Positions 1-7,514 of a stretch of 16,936 bases of DNA are shown here, one piece after another. Positions within the stretch are counted from its first letter, which is position 1. The number at the start of each line of letters is the position of its first letter. Under the pieces are notes generated by a model. That model was not told the origin of the DNA, did no database searches, and was given only the letters and a program-made list of their open reading frames with translations. The DNA comes from an uncultured Eisenbergiella sp. (GTDB lineage: Bacteria; Bacillota; Clostridia; Lachnospirales; Lachnospiraceae). The stretch lies in assembly GCA_947626725.1 (NCBI GenBank), contig CANQTI010000014.1:1-16936 (forward strand), in the 5' to 3' direction. The position numbers and the translations under genes are program-made.

Positions 1-480
1 TACTTCCTGTCCGGTTTCACCGCCAAGCTGGCCGGTACGGAGCGCGGCATCACGGAGCCTACGCCTACCTTCTCCGCTTGCTTCGGCCAGGCGTTCCTGG
101 AGCTGCATCCTACCAAGTACGCGGAAGAACTGGTGAAGAAGATGGAAGCCAACGGTGCGAAGGCCTACCTGGTCAACACCGGCTGGAACGGCACCGGCAA
201 GCGTATCTCCATCAAGGATACCCGCGGCATCATCGACGGCATCCTGAACGGCGATATCGAGAATGTGCCTACCAAGAAGATCCCTTACTTCAACTTTGAG
301 GTTCCTACCGAGCTGAAGGGCGTGGATACCAACATTCTGGATCCCCGCAATACCTATGCGGATGCTTCCGAGTGGGAGACCAAGGCGAAGGATCTGGCGC
401 AGAGATTCATCAAGAATTTCGCGAAATATGAAGGCAATGAGGCTGGTAAGGCTCTGGTTCCCGCCGGCCCTCAGCTGTAA
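1..480 (+). CDS. pckA: Phosphoenolpyruvate carboxykinase (ATP), C-terminal part
   Basis: The reading frame is open from base 1 and stops with TAA at 478-480, giving the last 159 residues of a protein whose start lies outside the window. ATP-dependent PEP carboxykinase interconverts oxaloacetate plus ATP with PEP, CO2 and ADP in the cytosol. In many anaerobic Firmicutes it runs in the CO2-fixing, ATP-forming direction. The segments SGFTAKLAGTE, TEPTPTFSACFG, LHPTKYAE and YLVNTGWNG match the well-conserved C-terminal half of ATP-type PckA; full-length family members have about 530 residues, so roughly 70% is missing. Codon use is strongly biased to C-ending optimal codons, unlike the genes downstream, which fits a highly expressed central-metabolism gene. 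It is followed by a strong terminator, so it is transcriptionally separate from the next gene. The identity is secure. Confidence 0.96.
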   Translation, partial: YFLSGFTAKLAGTERGITEPTPTFSACFGQAFLELHPTKYAEELVKKMEANGAKAYLVNTGWNGTGKRISIKDTRGIIDGILNGDIENVPTKKIPYFNFEVPTELKGVDTNILDPRNTYADASEWETKAKDLAQRFIKNFAKYEGNEAGKALVPAGPQL

Positions 481-550
481 GTGAATTTCTGAATGGGAAA
501 ACGGCCGCTCGATGGCGGAACGTTTTGAATGAAACAGCAGGTGCGCACAA

Positions 551-604
551 GGCGCATAAAAAAGATGCAGCGTCCGGAATGGACGCTGTATTTTTTTGTG
601 CGCC
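551..604 (+). terminator. Rho-independent terminator after pckA, nearly symmetric
   Basis: A stem formed by 566-575 and 581-590 (core CAGCGTCC / GGACGCTG, loop GGAAT) is followed directly by seven Ts at 591-597. The dyad continues outward: the A-run 558-563 faces the T-run, and GGCGCA (551-556) pairs with TGCGCC (599-604). The RNA can therefore form an almost continuous stem of over 20 bp with an A-tract on one side and a U-tract on the other. It lies about 70 bases after the pckA stop. It terminates pckA and, by symmetry, could also work on the opposite strand, although no gene is seen converging on it here. Confidence 0.92.
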
Positions 605-664
605 AAAAACAAGATGTTTTGGATTTTGAACATGGTATTTTGGAACATGCTGGAAAAAGTAAAA

Positions 665-712
665 GTTCAAAAAAATGAATTTTTTATAAAGAAAAAGTCA
701 AAAAAAGTGAAC
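665..712. promoter_or_regulatory. Paired TCA/TGA dyads upstream of the regulator promoter (candidate operator)
   Basis: Two similar A-rich dyads lie just upstream of the -35 box. One is TTCA-A6-TGAA at 666-679; the other is TCA-N7-TGA at 698-710. Their centres are about 31-32 bp apart, close to three helical turns, and the outer arms AGTTCA (664-669) and TGAACT (708-713) are also a perfect inverted pair. The arrangement resembles two sites bound by one dimeric regulator. The obvious candidate is the winged-helix protein encoded right downstream, but this is inference. The region is very AT-rich, so some symmetry could be chance. Apart from this, the promoter and the pckA terminator, nothing else is seen in 481-781. 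Confidence 0.4.
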
Positions 713-718
713 TATCTA

Positions 719-747
719 TTGCAAACAGGTTTAATAAGTAGTAAAAT
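719..747 (+). promoter_or_regulatory. Sigma-A type promoter of the 782-1693 regulator gene
   Basis: TTGCAA at 719-724 and TAAAAT at 742-747 are separated by exactly 17 bp. A start point near 754 would give a short leader of about 28 bases. It ends in the ribosome binding site GAGGTG at 771-776, six bases before the ATG at 782. An AT-rich stretch (660-718) lies immediately upstream and could act as an UP element. Confidence 0.75.
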
Positions 748-781
748 AACTTCACGGATGAATAAAAAGTGAGGTGCTTTT

Positions 782-1693
782 ATGGAAGCTCTTCGAAATC
801 AACCCATAAAAAATGAATTGAATGATGAACTGATCAAAAAAATAGACGATTTTTTGTCACGGCAGCGCCGGGAGGTTTTGGAGACCGTCTATACACATAA
901 AAGGATCTCCCACAAGGAGCTGGCAGCGGGGATCGGCAGTACGCCGACATCCCTGTGGAATATTTGTCAGAATTTCCGCTCTTTTCAGCCGGCGCTTCTG
1001 AAGACGGAGGTACAGGGACGGTTCAAATATTATGCATTGACAGATTTGGCCCTCGCTTATGTGGAGTACAAACGCAGACAGGAGCAGGGGCGGCGGACGG
1101 CGATATTTCCCGCGGTGACGGAGACGGACCTGGAGGATCGTCTGGCGCTGGAGCGGTGCATGGAGGAACTGATCGGAGCAGAAGGAGAGGGCTGGGAAGT
1201 CACGCTGGAAAACTTTTTCGTGAATTTTCTTTGCGGAACAGCCATTCCCATACGGCCCGAGGAGAATGAACGGATTGACAGGATGCTGACCGCCGTGAGG
1301 CATCTGGTGTTTTCAGATGACCAGAGCGGTTACGATGCTTTTTTTGAAAAATATCTGCAAAACCCGATCCTGCAGAGCCGGATCGAGGAATATATGAGAC
1401 CGTTTTATGGTCTGGATGAGCTGAAGCGTCTGTTGGAATGCGGGGAATACGACGCCTGGGATGTCTACCATATGCTGGACGTGATCTTCGGGCTTGCAGA
1501 CCGGGACGATGGTTATGAAAAGCTGGGACTGGAAAAGGCGGCCTACGAAGATCTGCGGTCAACATTGCTTTGGCTGAAGACCAGGGAAGCGGGCATTGAG
1601 AAAAAGGAAATTTACCGGGATTTGCGGAATCGGTTTTCCTGCGGCGATATGCTGTCGATCATTTTGGCGGATCGTATTGCGGGAAACACGTGA
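782..1693 (+). CDS. Putative winged-helix DNA-binding regulator, 303 aa
   Basis: A soluble 303-residue protein with no signal peptide or membrane segment. The N-terminal third reads as a winged helix-turn-helix: helix LSRQRREVLETVY (about residues 25-37), turn region ISHKELAAGIG (42-52), a likely recognition helix TPTSLWNICQNF (54-65), then a wing-like pair ending in RFKYYALT (80-87). Residues 110-303 are helical, acidic and Trp/Tyr-rich, with no motif I recognise; they could be a ligand-sensing or oligomerisation domain. The ATG at 782 is supported by GAGGTG six bases upstream. It has its own promoter with paired dyads in front, and the M60 peptidase gene begins 115 bases downstream in the same direction with no terminator between, so read-through is possible. 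It could autoregulate and control the surface module. The family is not identified, so no gene name is given. Confidence 0.75.
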   Translation: MEALRNQPIKNELNDELIKKIDDFLSRQRREVLETVYTHKRISHKELAAGIGSTPTSLWNICQNFRSFQPALLKTEVQGRFKYYALTDLALAYVEYKRRQEQGRRTAIFPAVTETDLEDRLALERCMEELIGAEGEGWEVTLENFFVNFLCGTAIPIRPEENERIDRMLTAVRHLVFSDDQSGYDAFFEKYLQNPILQSRIEEYMRPFYGLDELKRLLECGEYDAWDVYHMLDVIFGLADRDDGYEKLGLEKAAYEDLRSTLLWLKTREAGIEKKEIYRDLRNRFSCGDMLSIILADRIAGNT

Positions 1694-1737
1694 AAGAATG
1701 ACGCAGCGGTTTTGATCGGAACGTTGTCAAAAGGACG

Positions 1738-1778
1738 GGAAACAGGTTCCCAACGGCGAAAGCCGCAGGGAAGTTTCC
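1738..1778 (+). promoter_or_regulatory. Structured RNA hairpin in the leader of the M60 peptidase gene
   Basis: The RNA can fold into one interrupted hairpin of 15 pairs: GGAAAC (1738-1743) with GTTTCC (1773-1778), a three-base bulge AGG on the 5' side, TTCCC (1747-1751) with GGGAA (1768-1772), an AA/CA internal loop, then CGGC-GAAA-GCCG (1754-1765) capped by a GNRA tetraloop. No T-run follows, so it is not a terminator. It ends about 20 bases before the GAGGGAAG ribosome binding site. Its place between the regulator and the peptidase gene suggests an mRNA stabiliser, a processing site, or a protein- or ligand-binding leader. It does not match the riboswitch consensus sequences I know. Confidence 0.6.
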
Positions 1779-1808
1779 TCCGGATCACGGATGATGAGGG
1801 AAGCGGAT

Positions 1809-4800
1809 ATGAAGCGCAGAATGGTATGGGTTTTGGCGGTATGCATGATCATGGTAAATGTGATGTCCTTTGGGACATCCCATGGGATTGTCAGCAGTGC
1901 GGCGGAATTGGAAACCGGCGCGGATGCAGAGCCGAAAGAGACGGAATTCGAGGAAAGCTCTGTTTCGGAGACGGAGACGTCTTTGGAGACAAAAGCCGCG
2001 GAAGTTGGACTGGAAGCAGAAAGCGGGGAGACGGCAGAGGACGGGGCAGTGACGGAGGATGAATCCGGAACGCAGCCGGAGAGCGGCACAGCGTCAGATG
2101 GCGCGACGGAACTGCCGTCAGAATCCGGGACAGAAACGGAACCGGGAACCGAAACAGAAGCCGAAACGGAAACAGAAACCGAGACAGAGGCGGAAACCGA
2201 GACCGAAACGGAAATCGAGACAGAGACGGAAACTGAGACCGAAACAGAATCGGAAACAGAGCAGCTCAAAAGAAGTGTTTTCACGGGCATGCGCAGTCGT
2301 CTGGCGAATTCCATGGAAGTGGTGTCCGGCGGTAAGGGCGCCGCGGGAAGGATCGAGGTGATCCTGGGGAACGCTTTGCTGCTTGCGCGGGATACAGAAG
2401 TGACAGTTTCCCTATACCGGGATGGAAGCGAAATGGTAGGAGAACCGGTGAGCCGGACGCTTTCTTCTGTGCAGACCAGGCAGGAAATTGTTTTTGATGG
2501 GCTGGAAAAGGGAACCTACCGATTGGTCGCACAGGCTCCCGGCTTCGTCAGCTACACGCATGAAGATATCACGGTGGACGGAGAAATCCGAACCCTTGAG
2601 ATCTATACCGGCCTGATCGCGCTGGGGAACGATGCGCAGATGGGCTATGAAAAGGGGAAAATTCATCCGGGAACGATGCTGTTGGGCGATGTGAACGGTG
2701 ACGGTCAGCTGGACAACTGGGATCGGGACGCGATCATTCAGGCCATCGAGAAACAGCCGGAGGCGGCCGGGAACACGGATCTTGACGGTGATGGGAAAAA
2801 CACGCTGGTGGATCTGCAATATTTTGTCAGCAGTCTCGCCAGAATGAATGAAACAAAGGAGGGCTCTTTTGATCTGCTTTCCACGGTTCGGACCCGGGTT
2901 GCGCCGGAGGCGGTAGAAATTTCAAAAGCGCCGGATACAGCCATTCAGGAGGGGAGCGGCGCGGTAAGCGACCTTCTGAAGGAAGGCGGAAGCCATGTGA
3001 CGCTGACGCCCGCGGAGGGAGAGAACATTTCTGCGGAGCATCCCGTAGAACTCGGCTTTGATCTGACCGGGGATGGAGAAAAGGCGGACGGTGCCATGAT
3101 GGAGACGATCTCCATTGAAATGGGCGACCATGCCATCCTGGAAGGCGAGATTACAGTGGTGACCGGCGAAGGGGACGAAGCGGGGACAGTTTATCGGATC
3201 CTTGGCGGGAAGGTGTCTTCTCACGATACCATCGCCCTGTTTGCCGCGCTGGGAGGGGAACAGGAAGAGGGGCAGGACAGTCTGCTGATCGATCTGGGCG
3301 GCCAGGTTGCGGTGAAGAAGGTCACGCTGCGCGTCACGAAAACCTCCGGCGGTTCCACGCTGGCGGACATTACTAAAGTAGAATTTCTGAATGATATGGA
3401 AAAACGAATTCCGGAGCTTAAGCCGGAATATCCGACGGGCCTGCAGGCGGTGGAAATGGACAAGGCGTTTACCCTGACCTGGAACCCTTCCGTGAATGTG
3501 ACGGGCTATGAGGTGAAAATTGCCTGCAATGGGAAAGAAGAGATCGTTCGGACTGCGGCGAACAGTCTGGAAGTGAAATCCACCAGCACTTCGGGGGACG
3601 GAAAGCTGGTCAATGGGACGGTCTATGAGGTGTGCGTACAATCCGTGAACGGTTCCTGGACCAGCGGATATTCTGATGTTCTGTATGTGACGCCGAGGGT
3701 TTCCGCCCGTCCGGACCCGCCGGACAATCTGAAGGCGACAGGCGGCCTGAACTGTGTGCGCATGAGCTGGAAGAACATGAAGGATACGGATTATTACCGT
3801 GTTTATTATCGGGAAAAGGGCGCATCCGCGTTTGCAATGGCGGATCAGGTTGCGCGCAGCAGTTATGAGATCACGGGGTTAAAAGACCGTGCGGTTTATG
3901 AGGTATATGTAACTGGCGTCAATGAACTGGGAGAGAGCGGTGACTCTATCCATTCCGAAGCGGAGACCGTTTCCGTCCTTCCCGCACTGATGCCCAAATA
4001 TAAGCTGATCAATGAAGCGCAGGGAGTTGGGAAGCTGAGTGCGCATATCGTCAATGTGACGCATGGACAGGGCGCTATGGTCAACAGCCCTTTGGATGAA
4101 GGAGAGGCGAAGCAGGCCTTCGGGGCGGCGGATAAGGATTTCCGTTCATTCTATCAAATGAAGGACTGGGACGACGGCTCGCATTACGAGAGTGAAAATA
4201 AGGGGCTGATTTTCACCTTTGACCAGCCTTATGAAATGAACTATATCACCTTCGCGGAGTCGGAGAATCTGGGATGGTACAGCAGGGTATCCGTATTCTG
4301 GTACGATCATGAGAACGCGTGCTGGCAGAGGGTGGAAAATCCCCGTCTTCTGGAGAAGCGCGATGTGAACAATACCAGGTATTATGCGATCAAGCTGGAT
4401 CATGCGGTCAAGTCGGACATGATCCGTCTGGGCTTCACCAGAGGGAGCGGATATGCGAATGTGGTGGTGGCAGAAGTGAATTTCTATCACTACGATCCGC
4501 TGGAGGATGATATCCTGGGCCTGTATGCGGACGATCTGCATTCTACCCTGCGGCCGGAAGTGGACAGCAGCGACATTCAAGCGCTTCAGACCCGTCTGGA
4601 TACGAAGGATGCGGCGAGCGGTGAATATCATCCCGAACGGGCGACCCTGCAGAAAGAATTAGATACCGCGCGGGAGATCCTGAACGCGGAGCTGACGGAT
4701 GTCATTTACATCGATCCGACCATCACGGCTGCAAAGGACAAACACGTGGGCTTTGGCGGCCTGAATGCCTGGCAGCCCCTGGGCATCGCCGCTGCGGCCG

Positions 4801-7400
4801 GGGAGAAGGTTGTGATTTATGTGGGCCACAATACGCAGCGGACCGGTGATGTGTCCAGACTGAAGCTGATTGCGACCCAGCATCATGCGGAGGCCAGTGC
4901 CTTTGCAAAGGATGTGGCGACACTGCGCGTGGGCCGCAATGAGATCACGATTCCCTCGATTCAAAGCCTTGCGACAGAGGGCGGCGGTTCTCTCTATGTG
5001 GAATATACCGGAAATGACGCGAAGGACCGTTATGCGGTGCGCGTCAGCGGCGGGACAAAGATCCCGGTACTGAATTTGTATGGCGTAACGGACGCAAATG
5101 TGCGCAGTGCAAGGATCCTTGCCTATGTGGAAGCGCTGAAGGAGCAGACACAGGGACTGAAGGAGCTGCATGAGGAATTCCACGAGGGCAGCGAAAACAG
5201 AAGCGTTGACCGCGCATTTGATGAAAAGAACTGTATTTTGGATGCCACAGATATCATGATGGATCAGATGATGTATTCGGTGTCCGGGACGATGCTGCAA
5301 AAAGGGTTGACCGGCGGCACTGTACAGGAACAGGCGGAGCAGTTGGATCAGTCCCTGCAGGCGATGGAGCAGATGCTGACGCTTTTCTATCAGCACAAAG
5401 GTCTGACGGAGGAAGCGGGCGCGCCGGAAACCGATCGGCTGCCTGCGCAGCATTTGAATATTCGCTATATGCGGATGTTCGCGGGCGCGTTCATGTATGC
5501 GTCCGGCAACCACATCGGCATTGAGTGGGATTCCGTTTCCGGGCTTTCCGGCGGCAGACCCATTCAGGCGGATGAGAAGGGAAAATATATTGACGGCAGC
5601 TGGTTCGGTTGGGGGATTTCTCATGAGATTGGACACGATATCAACCAGAGCGCTTATGCCATCGCGGAGGTCACAAACAATTACTTCGCCCTGCTTTCCA
5701 GCGCGAAGGACAATAACGATTCTATCCGGTTCCAGTATCCGGAGGTGTACAAAAAGGTGACGTCCAATACGGTGGGCAGAGCCTCCAATGTGTTCACGCA
5801 GCTTGCGCTGTACTGGCAGCTGCATCTCGCCTATGACAGAGATTACAATTATAAGACTTATGATTCCTATGCGGAGCAGTTCAGCAGTCTGTTCTTTGCG
5901 AGGGTGGACTCCTATGCGCGGGATCCTTCCCGTGCGCCGGGCAGCCTGATCCTGGAGGGCGACGTCGATCAGAAGCTCATGCGGCTGTCCTGTGCGGCGG
6001 CCGGGAAGGATTTGACCGATTTCTTCCTTCGCTGGGGCATGCTGCCGGATGCCGGTACATACGCGTATGCACAACAGTTTGAGAAGGAAGAGCGGGCGCT
6101 GTACTATTTGACTGACGACGCGCGCGCCTATGAGATCGAGCACGGAACGGGCGCGACCATTCGCGGGAAGGACGTGGTCAGCGCTTCCAGCCGGGCGGCT
6201 GTTTCGGAAAAAGTGCCCAATGAAGTGACGATTACGATAACGGGCAGCGCGGATCCCGAAGTGCTTTTGGGCTATGAGATCGTCCGCTATCAATACGAGG
6301 ACGGTAAACCCGTGGGTCAGGTGGTGGGCTTTACCACCACAGACAGCTTTGTGGATCATGTTTCTACGGTAAACAACCGGGTGATGGATTATGAAGTGAC
6401 CGCGATCGACAAATTCGGGTATCGTTCCGCGCCGAAAAAGGTGGGTACAGTGCGTATCTCTCACGATGGAAGCTATGACAAATCCATGTGGACCTTTGAG
6501 AAGATCGCGCTGGAATCTGAACAGGACGAACTGCCGGGAGCGGATGAAACGGATCCCTGCGAGCCGGAAAAGGAACCGGCTATCCAAATGGTCATTGATA
6601 ACGATTACGAAGCGACCTATACCGGCACGACGAAGGCGGAGGATGCGGTAATCCTGATTTCTTTTCATCAGGTATTGGCCGCCAGCGGATTGAAATATAC
6701 CGTGAAGGGCGGGAATCCTATTACAGATTATGAAGTGGCTGTCAGCCTGAACGGGACCGACTGGACGACGGTGAAAACCGGGACCTTCCAAAGCGGTGAG
6801 GATACGCAGATCGTTTATTTTGAAAACGAAAAGAAGGATCCCTGGATCTGTACCTACGATGCGGCGTACCTGCGGCTGCGCGCCATTGGGCAGAAGACGG
6901 TTTCCGTCACGGAGCTGGATGTGCTGGGCCCCACCGGAGACAGCATCTCCTTCGGCGCGGCGCAGAGCGGAACGGACGGCGCTGTGGGAATTCTGCAAAG
7001 CGAATATGTATATGAAAAGAAGACCGGGAAAACCATTCCCAAAGGTTCGCTGATTTTCACCGGAAACTACAAAGGCAATCCGGCCTACAATGTAGTGGTG
7101 CTCTATGATGAAAAGGGCGATATCCTCGGCGGCGTGCAGGCAGACGGAGCGCTGGCGGCGCATCAGATCATTTTGGCGAATGTGCCGGAACAGGGCGCAT
7201 TGGGTGAAGTGAGCAGCGGAATTTGGATCTATTGGATCGAACCGGATGAGAGCGGAAAAGTACCGGATATTTCCGGACTCGTCAGAGCCCAGCTTTACCG
7301 GGTGGACAACGCGCTGACGAATCAGGGACAGCGGCTTGTGAGCGATGCGATGCCGCTGACTGTGCCGGAAAGGCTGCCGTCGATTACGCTGCAGCAGTAA
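1809..7400 (+). CDS. Secreted multidomain M60-family metallopeptidase with internal dockerin, 1,863 aa
   Basis: A very large exported protein. Regions, numbered from ATG 1809: signal peptide (1 to about 33, ending near GIVSSAAE); acidic Glu/Thr-rich linker with a TE-repeat tract (108-151); beta domain like a carboxypeptidase-regulatory or CNA-B fold (about 165-285); type I dockerin (about 290-346) with two Ca-binding loops, DVNGDGQLDNWD and DLDGDGKNTLVD; beta-rich discoidin-like region (about 350-535); two fibronectin III-like domains (about 541-632, 635-721); F5/8 type C-like module (about 727-908); M60 catalytic region (about 970-1450) with zinc site HEIGH (H1272, E1273, H1276) and Glu1287 in EVTNN; a further Fn3-like (about 1464-1554) and discoidin-like module (about 1560-1716); and a beta C-terminus. 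M60 enzymes cleave mucins and other glycoproteins. No LPXTG, SLH or C-terminal membrane helix is present, so the dockerin is the visible attachment device. ATG 1809 is preferred over in-frame ATG 1791 because GAGGGAAG (1797-1803) lies just before it and a signal peptide follows. Confidence 0.92.
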   Translation: MKRRMVWVLAVCMIMVNVMSFGTSHGIVSSAAELETGADAEPKETEFEESSVSETETSLETKAAEVGLEAESGETAEDGAVTEDESGTQPESGTASDGATELPSESGTETEPGTETEAETETETETEAETETETEIETETETETETESETEQLKRSVFTGMRSRLANSMEVVSGGKGAAGRIEVILGNALLLARDTEVTVSLYRDGSEMVGEPVSRTLSSVQTRQEIVFDGLEKGTYRLVAQAPGFVSYTHEDITVDGEIRTLEIYTGLIALGNDAQMGYEKGKIHPGTMLLGDVNGDGQLDNWDRDAIIQAIEKQPEAAGNTDLDGDGKNTLVDLQYFVSSLARMNETKEGSFDLLSTVRTRVAPEAVEISKAPDTAIQEGSGAVSDLLKEGGSHVTLTPAEGENISAEHPVELGFDLTGDGEKADGAMMETISIEMGDHAILEGEITVVTGEGDEAGTVYRILGGKVSSHDTIALFAALGGEQEEGQDSLLIDLGGQVAVKKVTLRVTKTSGGSTLADITKVEFLNDMEKRIPELKPEYPTGLQAVEMDKAFTLTWNPSVNVTGYEVKIACNGKEEIVRTAANSLEVKSTSTSGDGKLVNGTVYEVCVQSVNGSWTSGYSDVLYVTPRVSARPDPPDNLKATGGLNCVRMSWKNMKDTDYYRVYYREKGASAFAMADQVARSSYEITGLKDRAVYEVYVTGVNELGESGDSIHSEAETVSVLPALMPKYKLINEAQGVGKLSAHIVNVTHGQGAMVNSPLDEGEAKQAFGAADKDFRSFYQMKDWDDGSHYESENKGLIFTFDQPYEMNYITFAESENLGWYSRVSVFWYDHENACWQRVENPRLLEKRDVNNTRYYAIKLDHAVKSDMIRLGFTRGSGYANVVVAEVNFYHYDPLEDDILGLYADDLHSTLRPEVDSSDIQALQTRLDTKDAASGEYHPERATLQKELDTAREILNAELTDVIYIDPTITAAKDKHVGFGGLNAWQPLGIAAAAGEKVVIYVGHNTQRTGDVSRLKLIATQHHAEASAFAKDVATLRVGRNEITIPSIQSLATEGGGSLYVEYTGNDAKDRYAVRVSGGTKIPVLNLYGVTDANVRSARILAYVEALKEQTQGLKELHEEFHEGSENRSVDRAFDEKNCILDATDIMMDQMMYSVSGTMLQKGLTGGTVQEQAEQLDQSLQAMEQMLTLFYQHKGLTEEAGAPETDRLPAQHLNIRYMRMFAGAFMYASGNHIGIEWDSVSGLSGGRPIQADEKGKYIDGSWFGWGISHEIGHDINQSAYAIAEVTNNYFALLSSAKDNNDSIRFQYPEVYKKVTSNTVGRASNVFTQLALYWQLHLAYDRDYNYKTYDSYAEQFSSLFFARVDSYARDPSRAPGSLILEGDVDQKLMRLSCAAAGKDLTDFFLRWGMLPDAGTYAYAQQFEKEERALYYLTDDARAYEIEHGTGATIRGKDVVSASSRAAVSEKVPNEVTITITGSADPEVLLGYEIVRYQYEDGKPVGQVVGFTTTDSFVDHVSTVNNRVMDYEVTAIDKFGYRSAPKKVGTVRISHDGSYDKSMWTFEKIALESEQDELPGADETDPCEPEKEPAIQMVIDNDYEATYTGTTKAEDAVILISFHQVLAASGLKYTVKGGNPITDYEVAVSLNGTDWTTVKTGTFQSGEDTQIVYFENEKKDPWICTYDAAYLRLRAIGQKTVSVTELDVLGPTGDSISFGAAQSGTDGAVGILQSEYVYEKKTGKTIPKGSLIFTGNYKGNPAYNVVVLYDEKGDILGGVQADGALAAHQIILANVPEQGALGEVSSGIWIYWIEPDESGKVPDISGLVRAQLYRVDNALTNQGQRLVSDAMPLTVPERLPSITLQQ
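2130..2261 (+). repeat. Thr-Glu dipeptide repeat tract inside the M60 peptidase gene
   Basis: About 132 bases encode an almost pure alternation of Thr and Glu (residues 108-151), broken by P, G, A, I and S. At DNA level the hexamer varies through GAA/GAG and ACA/ACG/ACC, so it is a degenerate repeat and not a uniform microsatellite. It is an acidic, probably extended spacer between the signal peptide region and the first folded domains. In the opposite strand it gives a spurious Ser-Val repeat frame. Confidence 0.9.
2676..2846 (+). other. Type I dockerin module within the M60 peptidase (residues about 290-346)
   Basis: Two F-hand-like calcium loops of the dockerin type are separated by a helix and linker: first loop DVNGDGQLDNWD starting at D294, second loop DLDGDGKNTLVD. 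Each is followed by a short hydrophobic helix (AIIQAIE; LQYFVSSLA). In cellulosome-type systems dockerins bind cohesins on a scaffold. The module is near the N-terminus and is preceded by a small beta domain, which recalls X-module/dockerin pairs; that comparison is inference. The second loop has N and T where many dockerins have V/I and N, so it is somewhat divergent. Confidence 0.85.
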
Positions 7401-7514
7401 CACGGCGGCAGCGCCGCGGACAAACGGACAGCAGAAGCGCTGCGCGATTTCTGTTATACAGCGGAATGTTTTCTGTATCGCAGTGAGAATCCTGTAAGAG
7501 AGAAGGGTGTGAAA

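Noticed and set aside
1730..1790. Cyclic-di-GMP or other known riboswitch in front of the M60 gene
   Set aside because: The conserved core sequences of the c-di-GMP-I class are not present; only a single hairpin can be supported.
1791..1808. Upstream ATG of the M60 peptidase frame
   Set aside because: It overlaps the Shine-Dalgarno sequence of the ATG at 1809, and starting at 1809 gives a typical signal peptide with positive charges at the very N-terminus.
1727..2314. Minus-strand frame encoding long Ser-Val repeats
   Set aside because: It is the complement of the Thr-Glu repeat tract; the + strand reading has signal peptide and domain continuity.
7250..7400. Sortase (LPXTG) or membrane anchor at the end of the M60 protein
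   Set aside because: The C-terminus has no LPXTG-like motif, hydrophobic helix or basic tail; LPSIT near the end lacks the Gly and the following helix.
4659..7403. Open frame of 914 codons on the minus strand inside the M60 gene
   Set aside because: It is antisense to a gene with clear domains and an active site, has no ribosome binding site or recognisable domain, and arises from the third-position GC bias of the + strand gene.
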